Origin: Chloroflexota bacterium
GTDB taxonomy: Bacteria; Chloroflexota; Limnocylindria; Limnocylindrales; CSP1-4
DNA length: 64,000 nucleotides
Assembly (NCBI GenBank): GCA_919901745.1
Contig: CAKKPP010000007.1
Span: forward strand, 90,753-154,752
Direction: 5' to 3'
In this document: positions 1 through 10,886 of the stretch, in pieces
How the letters are laid out: each line of letters starts with the position of its first letter
Numbering within the stretch: the first letter of the stretch is position 1
Notes under the pieces: model-generated
The model's database searches: none
Told to the model about the DNA's origin: nothing
Seen by the model: the letters and a program-made list of their open reading frames with translations, nothing else
Program-made: the position numbers and the translations under genes

Positions 1-344
1 AGGACAGCATCTCCGACTTCGTCGTCTCGATGGCCCTGGGAGGACCTCGCGTCGCGCCCCGGGCGCGCGGCATTCGGCGTGCCGTCCGGGTGTCGCGTTC
101 GATGGGCTCCGCCGCGCTCGCGCTGGCCTACGTGGCGAACGGGCGGTTCGATGCGTTCATCCAGCAGGGCGGCCTCTCGGCTTGGGACATCGCGGCTGCC
201 GGGTTGATCGCCGAACGTGCCGGGGCGACGGTGACCGACATGGCCGGCGGGCCGTGGTTCAACGTCGCGGATGGCCCCAAATCGATCGGCATCCTGGCGG
301 CTCCCGCAGCGCACCACGAAGCTCTTCTCGACCTGGTCCGATGA
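1..344 (+). CDS. Inositol monophosphatase family protein, C-terminal part (5' truncated by window edge)
   Basis: Frame open from window start; GSAALALAYVANGRFDAFIQ...WDIAAAGLIAERAGATVTDMAGG is the C-terminal IMPase signature. Confidence 0.85.
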   Translation, partial: DSISDFVVSMALGGPRVAPRARGIRRAVRVSRSMGSAALALAYVANGRFDAFIQQGGLSAWDIAAAGLIAERAGATVTDMAGGPWFNVADGPKSIGILAAPAAHHEALLDLVR

Positions 345-793
345 GGCGGGACGTCGTTCGAAGGCCCGGTCGACGACGGTCCCTGAGATGGCCGGGCCTG
401 GCGCTGGCCGCCACGGTCGCGCTCGGCGGCTGCGGGTTCCTGGGCGCCCAGACGAGGACCGCCCAGTGTGGAGGGATTGCCCTCCTGGAGTGCAACACGT
501 TGCTCGAGATCGGCCTCGACGCCGTCGCGCTCGGGCGGACCGATGAGCCGGCCGCGATCGTCGCGACCGACGCCTGTGCGCCGGATGTCCCGTGCGCCGC
601 CGACGGGCCGCTCGGGGGCCCGGTCGTCGCGGTGGCCGTGCAGTGGCGTGACGGGTCGGTCGCGTGGGCGACGATCCCGCTTCCGCCCGACTGGCCGGAC
701 GGCGAGGCGGGGCCGGCGACCCGGGAACTGGGCCCGGTGCCGCGTCATCTGATCGACCTGCTGACGAGCAGCGGGCTGAACTCCGTGAACTGA
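341..793 (+). CDS. Hypothetical lipoprotein
   Basis: ATG overlaps upstream stop (ATGA); N-terminus has signal with LGGCGF lipobox. Confidence 0.6.
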   Translation: MRRDVVRRPGRRRSLRWPGLALAATVALGGCGFLGAQTRTAQCGGIALLECNTLLEIGLDAVALGRTDEPAAIVATDACAPDVPCAADGPLGGPVVAVAVQWRDGSVAWATIPLPPDWPDGEAGPATRELGPVPRHLIDLLTSSGLNSVN

Positions 794-820
794 GCATCGT
801 TTCGGCGGAGGGCGCGCAGC

Positions 821-1714
821 TCAGGCCTCGCGCCAGCGGTGCGGGCGGTTCCGCAGGGCGGCGAGGCCCCATGCGTCGCAGAACGCCTGCCATGTTTCAC
901 GCGGGGCACCGTTCCAGCGCAGTTCTTCGGGAGACGACTGCTTGATCGGCACGCCGTCCGAGACGGTCCGCAAATGAGCCAGCGAGCGGTACAGGAGTGC
1001 ATCCGTGAGCTGGTCGCGGAGCGTCGCCGCGAGACTTGGCGCGCTTCTGACCGAGACATCCCACGCGGAAGCGCGCGCCGGAATGTCCTCCAGAGACCCG
1101 TAACGGGACAGCACGGCGGCGGCGGACTTGGCGCCCCAGCCCGGCAGGCCCGGAAAGCCGTCCGATGAATCGCCGACGAGCGCGAGCCAGTCCGGGATGG
1201 ATGCCGGCAGCACGCCCCACTTCTCGATGACTCCGGCCTCGTCGTAGACGATCCGGCGCCGGCGGTCCCACAGGACCACCGCGGAACCGCGCACGAGCTG
1301 GGCCATGTCCTTGTCCGGGGTGCACACGAGGATCCGCTCGACGCCGGGGGCGCCGTCGAAGACCCCACACGCCGCGCCGATCGCGTCGTCGGCCTCGAAC
1401 TCGACCATCGGCCAGAGCACGATCCCGAGCGCCTCGATCGCCGCCTCGGCGATGGGGAACTGGGCGAGGAGCTCCGGCGGCATCCCGGCCGACGACTTGT
1501 AGCCCGCATAGAGATCGTTCCGGAACGATTCGATCACCCGGTCGGTGGCGCACGCAACATGGGTCGCCCCCTCGTCACGGAGCAGGTAGATCAGCTGCTC
1601 CACGAGCCCGGACACGCCCGACAGCGGGACGCCGTCGTGGCCGAGGACCGCCGGACGCGGGGCGTAGTGAGCGCGGAACAGCTCATACGTGGCGTCGACG
1701 AGGTGGATCTGCAT
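821..1714 (-). CDS. 5'-3' exonuclease family protein (flap-endonuclease/PIN-like)
   Basis: VDATYELFRAHYAPRP, THVACATDRVIESFRNDLYAGYK, PDKDMAQLV, VGDSSDGFPGLPGWGAKSAAAVL motifs. Confidence 0.85.
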   Translation of the reverse strand: MQIHLVDATYELFRAHYAPRPAVLGHDGVPLSGVSGLVEQLIYLLRDEGATHVACATDRVIESFRNDLYAGYKSSAGMPPELLAQFPIAEAAIEALGIVLWPMVEFEADDAIGAACGVFDGAPGVERILVCTPDKDMAQLVRGSAVVLWDRRRRIVYDEAGVIEKWGVLPASIPDWLALVGDSSDGFPGLPGWGAKSAAAVLSRYGSLEDIPARASAWDVSVRSAPSLAATLRDQLTDALLYRSLAHLRTVSDGVPIKQSSPEELRWNGAPRETWQAFCDAWGLAALRNRPHRWREA

Positions 1715-1721
1715 GCCGCGC

Positions 1722-2279
1722 TCAGGTGTCCGAGTCGGTCACGGCCCGGATGCCGCCGGACTCGACGAGATCCCTCAGGTGCTCGAGATCGGCCTGGAAC
1801 ACGGCGCCGAGGATCGGTCGCTGGATGATCGCGCCGAGATGGGGGAGGATCGGTGGGACGAGAATCTCGGTCCAGCGCACATGCGTCTCGTTGCCGCGCA
1901 TCGTGAGTTCGATCACACCCGTGCCCTCGAACAGGCCCTGGTGCTCGATGGCGTAGCGGGATGGTGGATCGAACTCCGTGATCGCGATGGGGTCCTCGAC
2001 GCTGATCCCCAGAATGCGGACCGTGCCGATCGCCCGCGTGCCGACGCCGACGGGTAGCCCCGTGAGCACCCTGACCGCCTTGAGGTCGTGCATCCACTCC
2101 GGCTGGCGTTCGATGTCGGCGATCGCGTCCCAGACCGCCTCGATCGGAGCGTCGATGTCGACCTCGGAGACGATCGGGAGGCGGAGCCCGTCGGCACCCG
2201 GGCGGTTCGCGAGCCAGCGATCGATGAGCCAGCTACCGCCGAGCCCGAGGAGGCCGAGCCGGAACAGGCCGCGGATCAT
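1722..2279 (-). CDS. SRPBCC family protein (polyketide cyclase/START-like)
   Basis: VDIDAPIEAVWDAIADIERQPEWMHDLKAVRVL; start overlaps upstream stop. Confidence 0.75.
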   Translation of the reverse strand: MIRGLFRLGLLGLGGSWLIDRWLANRPGADGLRLPIVSEVDIDAPIEAVWDAIADIERQPEWMHDLKAVRVLTGLPVGVGTRAIGTVRILGISVEDPIAITEFDPPSRYAIEHQGLFEGTGVIELTMRGNETHVRWTEILVPPILPHLGAIIQRPILGAVFQADLEHLRDLVESGGIRAVTDSDT

Positions 2280-2875
2280 GATTCGGCGACCCGCGCCAGA
2301 ACCACGCCGGCCTCGATCATTGCGCGAATCGCGGCCGCGCCGTCGCCCGGTGCCAGCTCGACGGCCGCCACCGCGTCGTCCAGCAGCTCGACCTCGAACC
2401 CCAGGCGCCGCCCGTCGAGGGCCGTGGCCTGGACGCAGTAGTCCGTCGCGAGGCCGCACACGACGACACGCTCGATGCCACGAACCCGCAGCAGCTCGGC
2501 GAGTTCGGTCGGCCGCTCTTCGCCGCTCTCCGGATCTCGGACGGTGAACCCGGAATAGCCGTCCTCGCCGGTCGTTCCCTTGCGGACCCACGGCCCGACG
2601 ACCTCCAGATCGGGATGGAACGCAGCTCCCCACGTGCCGCCGACGCAGTGGACCGGCCAGATCCCGCCGTCGATGGCAAAATGGGGCGTCCGTTCCGGGT
2701 GCCAGTCGGCGGTATAGGCGACGAAGGCGCTGGCGCGGACCGCGGCCCAGGCTGCCCGGTTGACGATCGGGACCAGGCCATCGCCGCCGCGCACGAACAG
2801 CGCGCCACCTGGGTCGGCGAAGTCGTTCTGGACATCGACGACGAGCAGGGCCGTCCGTCGATCGTAGGTCGTCAC
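2276..2875 (-). CDS. pncA: Nicotinamidase / isochorismatase-family hydrolase
   Basis: ALLVVDVQNDF, DWHP, VCGLATDYCVQATALD motifs. Confidence 0.85.
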   Translation of the reverse strand: MTTYDRRTALLVVDVQNDFADPGGALFVRGGDGLVPIVNRAAWAAVRASAFVAYTADWHPERTPHFAIDGGIWPVHCVGGTWGAAFHPDLEVVGPWVRKGTTGEDGYSGFTVRDPESGEERPTELAELLRVRGIERVVVCGLATDYCVQATALDGRRLGFEVELLDDAVAAVELAPGDGAAAIRAMIEAGVVLARVAES

Positions 2876-2971
2876 CCATCGACTCTAGCCCACCCGCGCG
2901 ACACGCGATGCAACCCAACGGCAACCCTCGTGCCGGTCCATCCTGCGACACGATGGTCTACCCTTCCCGCC

Positions 2972-3340
2972 GTGAACCTGAGCGCCGATGACCGCGCCCT
3001 GCTTGCGGGCAGCGAGGAAGTCATGATCGAGACCCGGTCCGCCGATGGGGCCGTCCACCGCACGATCATCTGGGTCGTCGTGGACGGCGGCGACGTGCTG
3101 ATCCGGTCCGTCAACGGCACCGCCGGCCGCTGGTACCGGGAGGCCGTCGCGCATCCCGAGGTGGCGCTCCACGTCGCCGGCCGGCGGATCACGGGGCGCG
3201 TCGAGGCCGCCACCGACTCGGACACGGTCGAGCGCTGCAGCGCGGCGCTGATCACCAAGTACCGCGCGGATCCCGCCCTCGACACCATGCTCATCCCCAG
3301 GATATTGCCGACCACCCTGCGCGTCGTCGCGACCACCTGA
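2972..3340 (+). CDS. DUF2255-like / nitroreductase-type small protein
   Basis: GTG start; IIWVVVDGGDVLIRSVNGTAGRWYREAVAHPEVALHVAGRRI. Confidence 0.65.
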   Translation: MNLSADDRALLAGSEEVMIETRSADGAVHRTIIWVVVDGGDVLIRSVNGTAGRWYREAVAHPEVALHVAGRRITGRVEAATDSDTVERCSAALITKYRADPALDTMLIPRILPTTLRVVATT

Positions 3341-3361
3341 ACCATCGCCCACGGAGCCCCG

Positions 3362-6049
<2,688 letters not shown>

Positions 6050-6069
6050 TCCCGCCCGTCCGGGTCGTG

Positions 6070-6171
6070 GGTCAAGCGCGCCTTCGACCGCAACTCAGGT
6101 GCGCTTGACCATCTGACGAAGGTCCATTTACCATGCACCGCGACCGGTCCGATGCGCCGGTGCATCGGACC
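6070..6171. promoter_or_regulatory. Cluster of inverted repeats upstream of the FTR1 permease gene
   Basis: Perfect 10-bp IR GGTCAAGCGC/GCGCTTGACC (6070-6079/6101-6110); perfect 10-bp IR GGTCCGATGC/GCATCGGACC (6146-6155/6162-6171); overlapping 8-bp IR ATGCACCG/CGGTGCAT (6133-6140/6158-6165). Confidence 0.55.
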
Positions 6172-6236
6172 CGGATTGGCCTGGAAGACCCGGCCCGGAC
6201 TGGTCCGGCAGCAGAGCGAAGAGGAGTGCTCGACAG

Positions 6237-7103
6237 GTGGTCGCCGGCGCGTTCAGCAGTGGGTTCCTCACCGGGCTTCGCGAGGGCGTCGAGGCCGCCC
6301 TGATCGTCGCCATCGTCCTTGCCTACCTCGTTCGTACAGGCAACGGCCGGCACGCCGCCAAGATCTGGCTGGGGACGCTGGCCGCCGTGGCCGCCAGTCT
6401 CGTCGTTGGCGTCACCCTCTTTGTGACGGTCGGCGGGCTTCAGCAACCCTACGAGCAGATCTTCGAAGGCGCCACGATGCTCGTGGCGGCGGCTGTCGTT
6501 ACGTGGATGCTCTTCTGGATGCGCCGCCAGGCGATGTCGGTGAAGGGCAACCTCCAGGCTGCCGTCGATCGGGTCCTGACCGAGGGCACCGCGTGGGGCC
6601 TCAGCCTGCTGGCATTCACGGCCGTGATCCGCGAGGGTCTCGAGACGTCATTGTTCCTCGTCGGCCAGGCGAACTCCGCCGACGCCGGGGCGAGCAGCAT
6701 TTTCGTCGGTGCGGTCGCCGGACTGGCGGTCGCCGCGATCATCGGATGGGGGCTCTATAGCGGCAGTCGCAGGGTCAACCTGGCCGCCTTCTTCCGCTGG
6801 ACGGGCGTCGCCCTGATCTTCATCGCCGCCGGCCTCCTCAGTCACGCGGTCCACGAGTTCATCGAGGTCGGCGTCATCGGGTTTGGAACCGCGATCGCCT
6901 TCGACATCAGCGCGACGCTGCCGCATGGCGAGGGGATCGGCCAGTTCCTCCGGGCCATCTTCGGCTACAGCGCCACGCCGGAGGTCACGACGCTCGTCGT
7001 CCACGTCGCCTACCTCGTCGTGATCCTCGGGCTGTACCTCCGTCCGGTCAAGCCGCCGGCGCCACGCCCCCAGGAGACACCCGCCGAACCCGCCGCTTCG
7101 TAA
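6237..7103 (+). CDS. FTR1 family iron permease
   Basis: LTGLREGVEAALIVAIVLAYL (REGxE) and AVIREGLETSLFL (second REGLE), multiple TM segments. Confidence 0.9.
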   Translation: MVAGAFSSGFLTGLREGVEAALIVAIVLAYLVRTGNGRHAAKIWLGTLAAVAASLVVGVTLFVTVGGLQQPYEQIFEGATMLVAAAVVTWMLFWMRRQAMSVKGNLQAAVDRVLTEGTAWGLSLLAFTAVIREGLETSLFLVGQANSADAGASSIFVGAVAGLAVAAIIGWGLYSGSRRVNLAAFFRWTGVALIFIAAGLLSHAVHEFIEVGVIGFGTAIAFDISATLPHGEGIGQFLRAIFGYSATPEVTTLVVHVAYLVVILGLYLRPVKPPAPRPQETPAEPAAS

Positions 7104-7117
7104 TCGGACGCGCCCAA

Positions 7118-8599
7118 TCAGCGGGCGGAGCCGACCACCCGGTACAGGCGTCCGTTCTCGACGTTGACCGCATAGGCCTCGCCGTTCTCCGCCTCTCCGA
7201 AGCCCGCCAACCCGAAGGCGGTGCTCCCGACCGACACCGGGGCCTGGGTCCCACCACCGGCGGCGACGATCGCCCAGAGTTCGCCCGAGCAGTAGTCGGC
7301 AAAGAGGTACCCACCGCGGAGCAGCGGTGAGGCCGAGCCGCGATAGACCACGCCCCCGATGACCGTGCACCGGCTGCCAGCGTGGTCGTACTCGGCGATC
7401 GGCGGGGTGAACCCACTCTTGTTGCAGGAACTGCCGCTCGGATAGCAGTGGTCGCCCTCCAGCCGATTCCAGCCGTAGTTGGCACCTCCCCCGGCATTCG
7501 CCCGGTTCACGTCGATCTCCTCCCAGGCACCCTGCCCGACGTCACCGATCCACAGGTCGCCGGTGGCCCGGTCGAAGCTGATGCGCCACGGGTTGCGCAG
7601 GCCGGTCAGCCAGATCTCGGCGCGAGCTCCGGACTGGCCGGCGAACGGGTTGCCGGCCGGAATCGCGTAGTTCCCTGCACCCGATGTCTGGTCGATATCG
7701 ATCCGCAGGATCTTGCCGAGCAGGGTGTCGAGGCGCTGGCCGTAACCCTCCGGATCACCGCCGGAGCCGCCATCGCCGGTCGAGATGTGGAGGAGGCCGC
7801 CCGAGAACGCCAGGGCGCCGCCGTTGTGATTCGGATACGGCTGCGTGATGGTCAGGATGACCACCTCGCTTGCGGGATCGGCCTGGTCGGGGGTTCCCGC
7901 GGGAACCGAGAAGGACGACACGACCGTCCCGCCGCTCGTGTCGGTGTAGTCGACGAACACGCGGGGGTCCGCCGGGTACTTCGGATGGAAGGCGACCCCG
8001 AGCAAGCCGCGTTCGCCGCAGCACGATACGAGCGACGCAATGTCGAGGAACGGGTTCGCCACGACCGCGCCGTTGCGGACGATCCAGATCCGCCCGTTCT
8101 GGTCGGCCACGAACAGGCGACCGCTCCCGTCGCCGGCGTTGACGACGGCCAGCGGCCGGCCGCCGATCGTTGCGACCGTGGTGAGGCTCACGGCGACGCG
8201 AGCCGGGTCGAAGCCCGTGGGGGCCGGCGTCGGGGTTGGCGCGGCCGTTGGCGGCGGTGTCGGCGCCGCGGTCGGGGCTGGAGTCGGGGCCGGGGTCGGC
8301 GCCGCGATCCGCGTCGCGCTCGGCGTCGGGCTCGGCGTTGCTCCGGGGATCGACGAGGGACTCGTGCCGCTCGATGCGCCATCTGTCGGCGAAGGTGACG
8401 GCGACGAACCGGGCGTCAACGTCGAACCGGGTGTCGACGTCGAGCCAGCCGTCAGCGTCGACGGGGGCGATGCCCCCGATGGACCCGGTGAGCCCCGGCC
8501 GATCAGCATGGAGACGGCGACGACGACGACCGTCGCGACGACGACTGCCGTCAGCATCCGCCGGTCGGCACGTGCTCGAAGGGCCTGCATCCCCGTCAT
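7118..8599 (-). CDS. PQQ-dependent sugar dehydrogenase-like protein with Pro/Thr-rich linker
   Basis: LFVADQNGRIWIV, CCGERGLLGVAFHPKYP, YPNHNGGALAFSGGLLHISTGDGGSGGDP, GLRNPWRISFDRATGDLWIGDVGQGAWEEI. Confidence 0.9.
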   Translation of the reverse strand: MTGMQALRARADRRMLTAVVVATVVVVAVSMLIGRGSPGPSGASPPSTLTAGSTSTPGSTLTPGSSPSPSPTDGASSGTSPSSIPGATPSPTPSATRIAAPTPAPTPAPTAAPTPPPTAAPTPTPAPTGFDPARVAVSLTTVATIGGRPLAVVNAGDGSGRLFVADQNGRIWIVRNGAVVANPFLDIASLVSCCGERGLLGVAFHPKYPADPRVFVDYTDTSGGTVVSSFSVPAGTPDQADPASEVVILTITQPYPNHNGGALAFSGGLLHISTGDGGSGGDPEGYGQRLDTLLGKILRIDIDQTSGAGNYAIPAGNPFAGQSGARAEIWLTGLRNPWRISFDRATGDLWIGDVGQGAWEEIDVNRANAGGGANYGWNRLEGDHCYPSGSSCNKSGFTPPIAEYDHAGSRCTVIGGVVYRGSASPLLRGGYLFADYCSGELWAIVAAGGGTQAPVSVGSTAFGLAGFGEAENGEAYAVNVENGRLYRVVGSAR

Positions 8600-8641
8600 C
8601 CTAGTCGAGCCGGCCGGATCGGCCCCCGCCGCGTCTGCCGG

Positions 8642-9376
8642 TCAGACGCCCGCAACCGACTGCCCAACCGAGGTCCTCAGGCGATCCGCGAAGTCCGTTG
8701 CGCGTCCCACGTCGTCGTGACGGAAGAAGACGAACGCGTCCATCCCGTCGACCAGGAACGGCTCGAGGCGCGACGCCCAGGCGGCAAGTTCCTCGGGGGA
8801 GTAGTCGTGCCGACGGAGCCGGAGGTACAGGAACGGCCCCGTCCGGCGGACAACCGGCGGCTCATCGGCTTCAGGGAGCTCCGTGGCGCACAGGACGGCC
8901 CCGGCGGACTCGAGCGCGTGGAACGTTTCGTCGACGTGCCAGGATGGATCCTGGAACTCCAGGCAGAGCGGGATGTTCGTCGGCCACCGTCCAAGCAGCA
9001 ACGCCAGGCGCGAGTCGTCGCGGGTGACCTCCGCCGGTACGCGGAACAGGACGGCACCCAGGCGCGGGCCGAACGGGATCAGCGATTCGGTCAGCCATGG
9101 GACCGAGTCGCCCGGATCTCGGAGGATGGCCCGCAGCGACGCCCCGCGCTGGGCCTTGACGGCGAACCGGAAGTCGGGCGGCGTCGCGGCCAGCCAGGCT
9201 CTGACCTTCGCCTCGGCGGGACGCTGATAGAACGTGTTGTTGAGTTCGACGGCCGGGAAGTGCCGGCCGTAATGAGCAAGGAGGCCGTCGGCGCGAAGGC
9301 CGGTCGGGTAGAACCGCGGCGACCAGCCCGGATAGGCGAACCCGCTCGTGCCAACGAGGAGGCGTCCGGCGGTCAC
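8642..9376 (-). CDS. DUF72 domain-containing protein
   Basis: LLVGTSGFAYPGWSPRFYP...YGRHFPAVELNNTFYQRP...FAVKAQRGASL. Confidence 0.85.
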   Translation of the reverse strand: MTAGRLLVGTSGFAYPGWSPRFYPTGLRADGLLAHYGRHFPAVELNNTFYQRPAEAKVRAWLAATPPDFRFAVKAQRGASLRAILRDPGDSVPWLTESLIPFGPRLGAVLFRVPAEVTRDDSRLALLLGRWPTNIPLCLEFQDPSWHVDETFHALESAGAVLCATELPEADEPPVVRRTGPFLYLRLRRHDYSPEELAAWASRLEPFLVDGMDAFVFFRHDDVGRATDFADRLRTSVGQSVAGV

Positions 9377-9402
9377 GGCCAGGCCCCCGGTATCGACCGC
9401 GG

Positions 9403-9912
9403 TCAGCCGGCCCGCGCGTCGACCGCGGCCATCGCTCGTTCGATGACGGCCAGCTGGTCGCGATCGAGGACCGACAGGAAGTAGTCGTCGATTCCCTTCA
9501 GGTGTGTCCGTGAGGCCGCCCGAAGGCGGCCGACTCCGGCCATCGTCAGGCTCGCCTCGGCGCCGCGTGCATCGGTCGTGCACGACGTCCGCTCGACCAA
9601 TCCGTCCGCAACCAGGCGATCAACCATTCGCGTCACGCCGCTCTTGCTGAGCAGGACCCGGTCGGCGATCTCGCGCATTCGCAGGCGGCGATCGGGTGCT
9701 TCGACCAGGAACAGCAGGCATTCGTACTCGGGGAGCGTCAGGTCGTGCTCCTGGCGCAGGTCCTCGTCCAGCCGATGCCAGACCCTGGAATGGGCCATGA
9801 GGAAGGCGCGCCAGGACGCGAGGCGCGGGTCGCCCGGGCGGAGCGGGGCAGCAATCGCCGGTCCGCCGACCTCGCTGCCAACGCTCATGTTGCTCGACAT
9901 GGCGGGCATCAT
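9403..9912 (-). CDS. MarR family transcriptional regulator
   Basis: LTLPEYECLLFLVEAPDRRLRMREIADRVLLSKSGVTRMVDRLVADGLVER. Confidence 0.88.
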   Translation of the reverse strand: MMPAMSSNMSVGSEVGGPAIAAPLRPGDPRLASWRAFLMAHSRVWHRLDEDLRQEHDLTLPEYECLLFLVEAPDRRLRMREIADRVLLSKSGVTRMVDRLVADGLVERTSCTTDARGAEASLTMAGVGRLRAASRTHLKGIDDYFLSVLDRDQLAVIERAMAAVDARAG

Positions 9913-9926
9913 ACCCGTCCATCCGA

Positions 9927-9972
9927 TAGTTGACAAGGCAACAATCTGGGTATATCGTTGCGCAGTCAACTA
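9927..9972. promoter_or_regulatory. Long two-part dyad operator candidate (MarR-type)
   Basis: TAGTTGAC aag GCAAC ... GTTGC gca GTCAACTA, both arm pairs share centre 9949.5. Confidence 0.65.
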
Positions 9973-10007
9973 CACGCAGCGCCCACCGAGGAGCACCCAC
10001 GTCACCG

Positions 10008-10103
10008 ATGAACACCTGGACAATCGATCCCGCGCACAGCGATGTTGCCTTTTCCGTCAGGCACCTCATGGTCAGCATCGTCCGCGGCCGGCTCGGCGCC
10101 TGA
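10008..10103 (+). pseudogene. Truncated YceI-family protein (N-terminal fragment)
   Basis: MNTWTIDPAHSDVAFSVRHLMVSIVRGRLGA* matches the YceI N-terminus; next frame continues LTGVDFAPRSPA. Confidence 0.65.
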
Positions 10104-10237
10104 CAGGGGTCGACTTCGCCCCGAGGAGCCCGGCGCCTTCCCTCCCGCAATCACCAAGTCCTATACTTGCCATTCGCTTGACCGCGTAGAGGATCAGCAG
10201 GTTGGCGCGGTTCGGCCTGGAAGGGAGCATCTGAGGA

Positions 10238-10750
10238 TTGCGGGTCGTTCTCGGCAGCCGCGGCGACTACGCCGTCCGCGCGGTGCTCCATCTCGCCCGG
10301 CACCCCGGTCGCCAGCGGCGGCGTGACATCTCGACGGCCATGGACATCCCCGACAAGTACCTGCCCCAGATCCTCGGGGCGCTTGTCGAGGGGGGGATCG
10401 CGCGATCGACCGTCGGACGGGCCGGTGGGTACGAGCTTGCGCGGCCACCCGCCCGCATCTCCCTTCGTGATGTGGTGGAAGCCGCGGAGGGTCCCATCCG
10501 CAGCGACAAGTGCCTCATGCGCAGCGGCCCCTGCTACTGGTCCGAGAAGTGCGCGCTCCATGACGCCTGGACGGCCGCAACCGTGGCACTGAGCGACCAG
10601 CTCGCGGGCACGTCGTTCGCCGGTCTGGCCAGGACCGACTGGGAGATCGAGCAGCAGTCGCGACTGACGGGGAGCCGCACATCCGGGGCGCATGCCCCCC
10701 GAGTGCACCAGGCGACGCCCGACCGCGATCCGCCCGACCGCGATCCGTAG
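10238..10750 (+). CDS. Rrf2 family transcriptional regulator with putative Fe-S Cys motif
   Basis: GDYAVRAVLHLARHPG...IPDKYLPQILGALVEGGIARSTVGRAGGYELARP...CLMRSGPCYWSEKC. Confidence 0.9.
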   Translation: MRVVLGSRGDYAVRAVLHLARHPGRQRRRDISTAMDIPDKYLPQILGALVEGGIARSTVGRAGGYELARPPARISLRDVVEAAEGPIRSDKCLMRSGPCYWSEKCALHDAWTAATVALSDQLAGTSFAGLARTDWEIEQQSRLTGSRTSGAHAPRVHQATPDRDPPDRDP

Positions 10751-10886
10751 GCCGCGAGAGCACGTCTGCCGCGCCGGCCCCGCGGCATGGCGCGCGCCAA
10801 CGCCTGGTCCCGACTCGACACAGCCATTACTATAAGCGCGCGACTCATCGTTCTTTGCGGATGTCAGAGCGGAGGGGTGCGAGCAG

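Noticed and set aside
8217-8400. GC-rich repetitive tract at the start of the PQQ sugar dehydrogenase gene
   Set aside because: Explained as coding for a Pro/Thr/Ala linker; no regular spacer structure, so not CRISPR-like.
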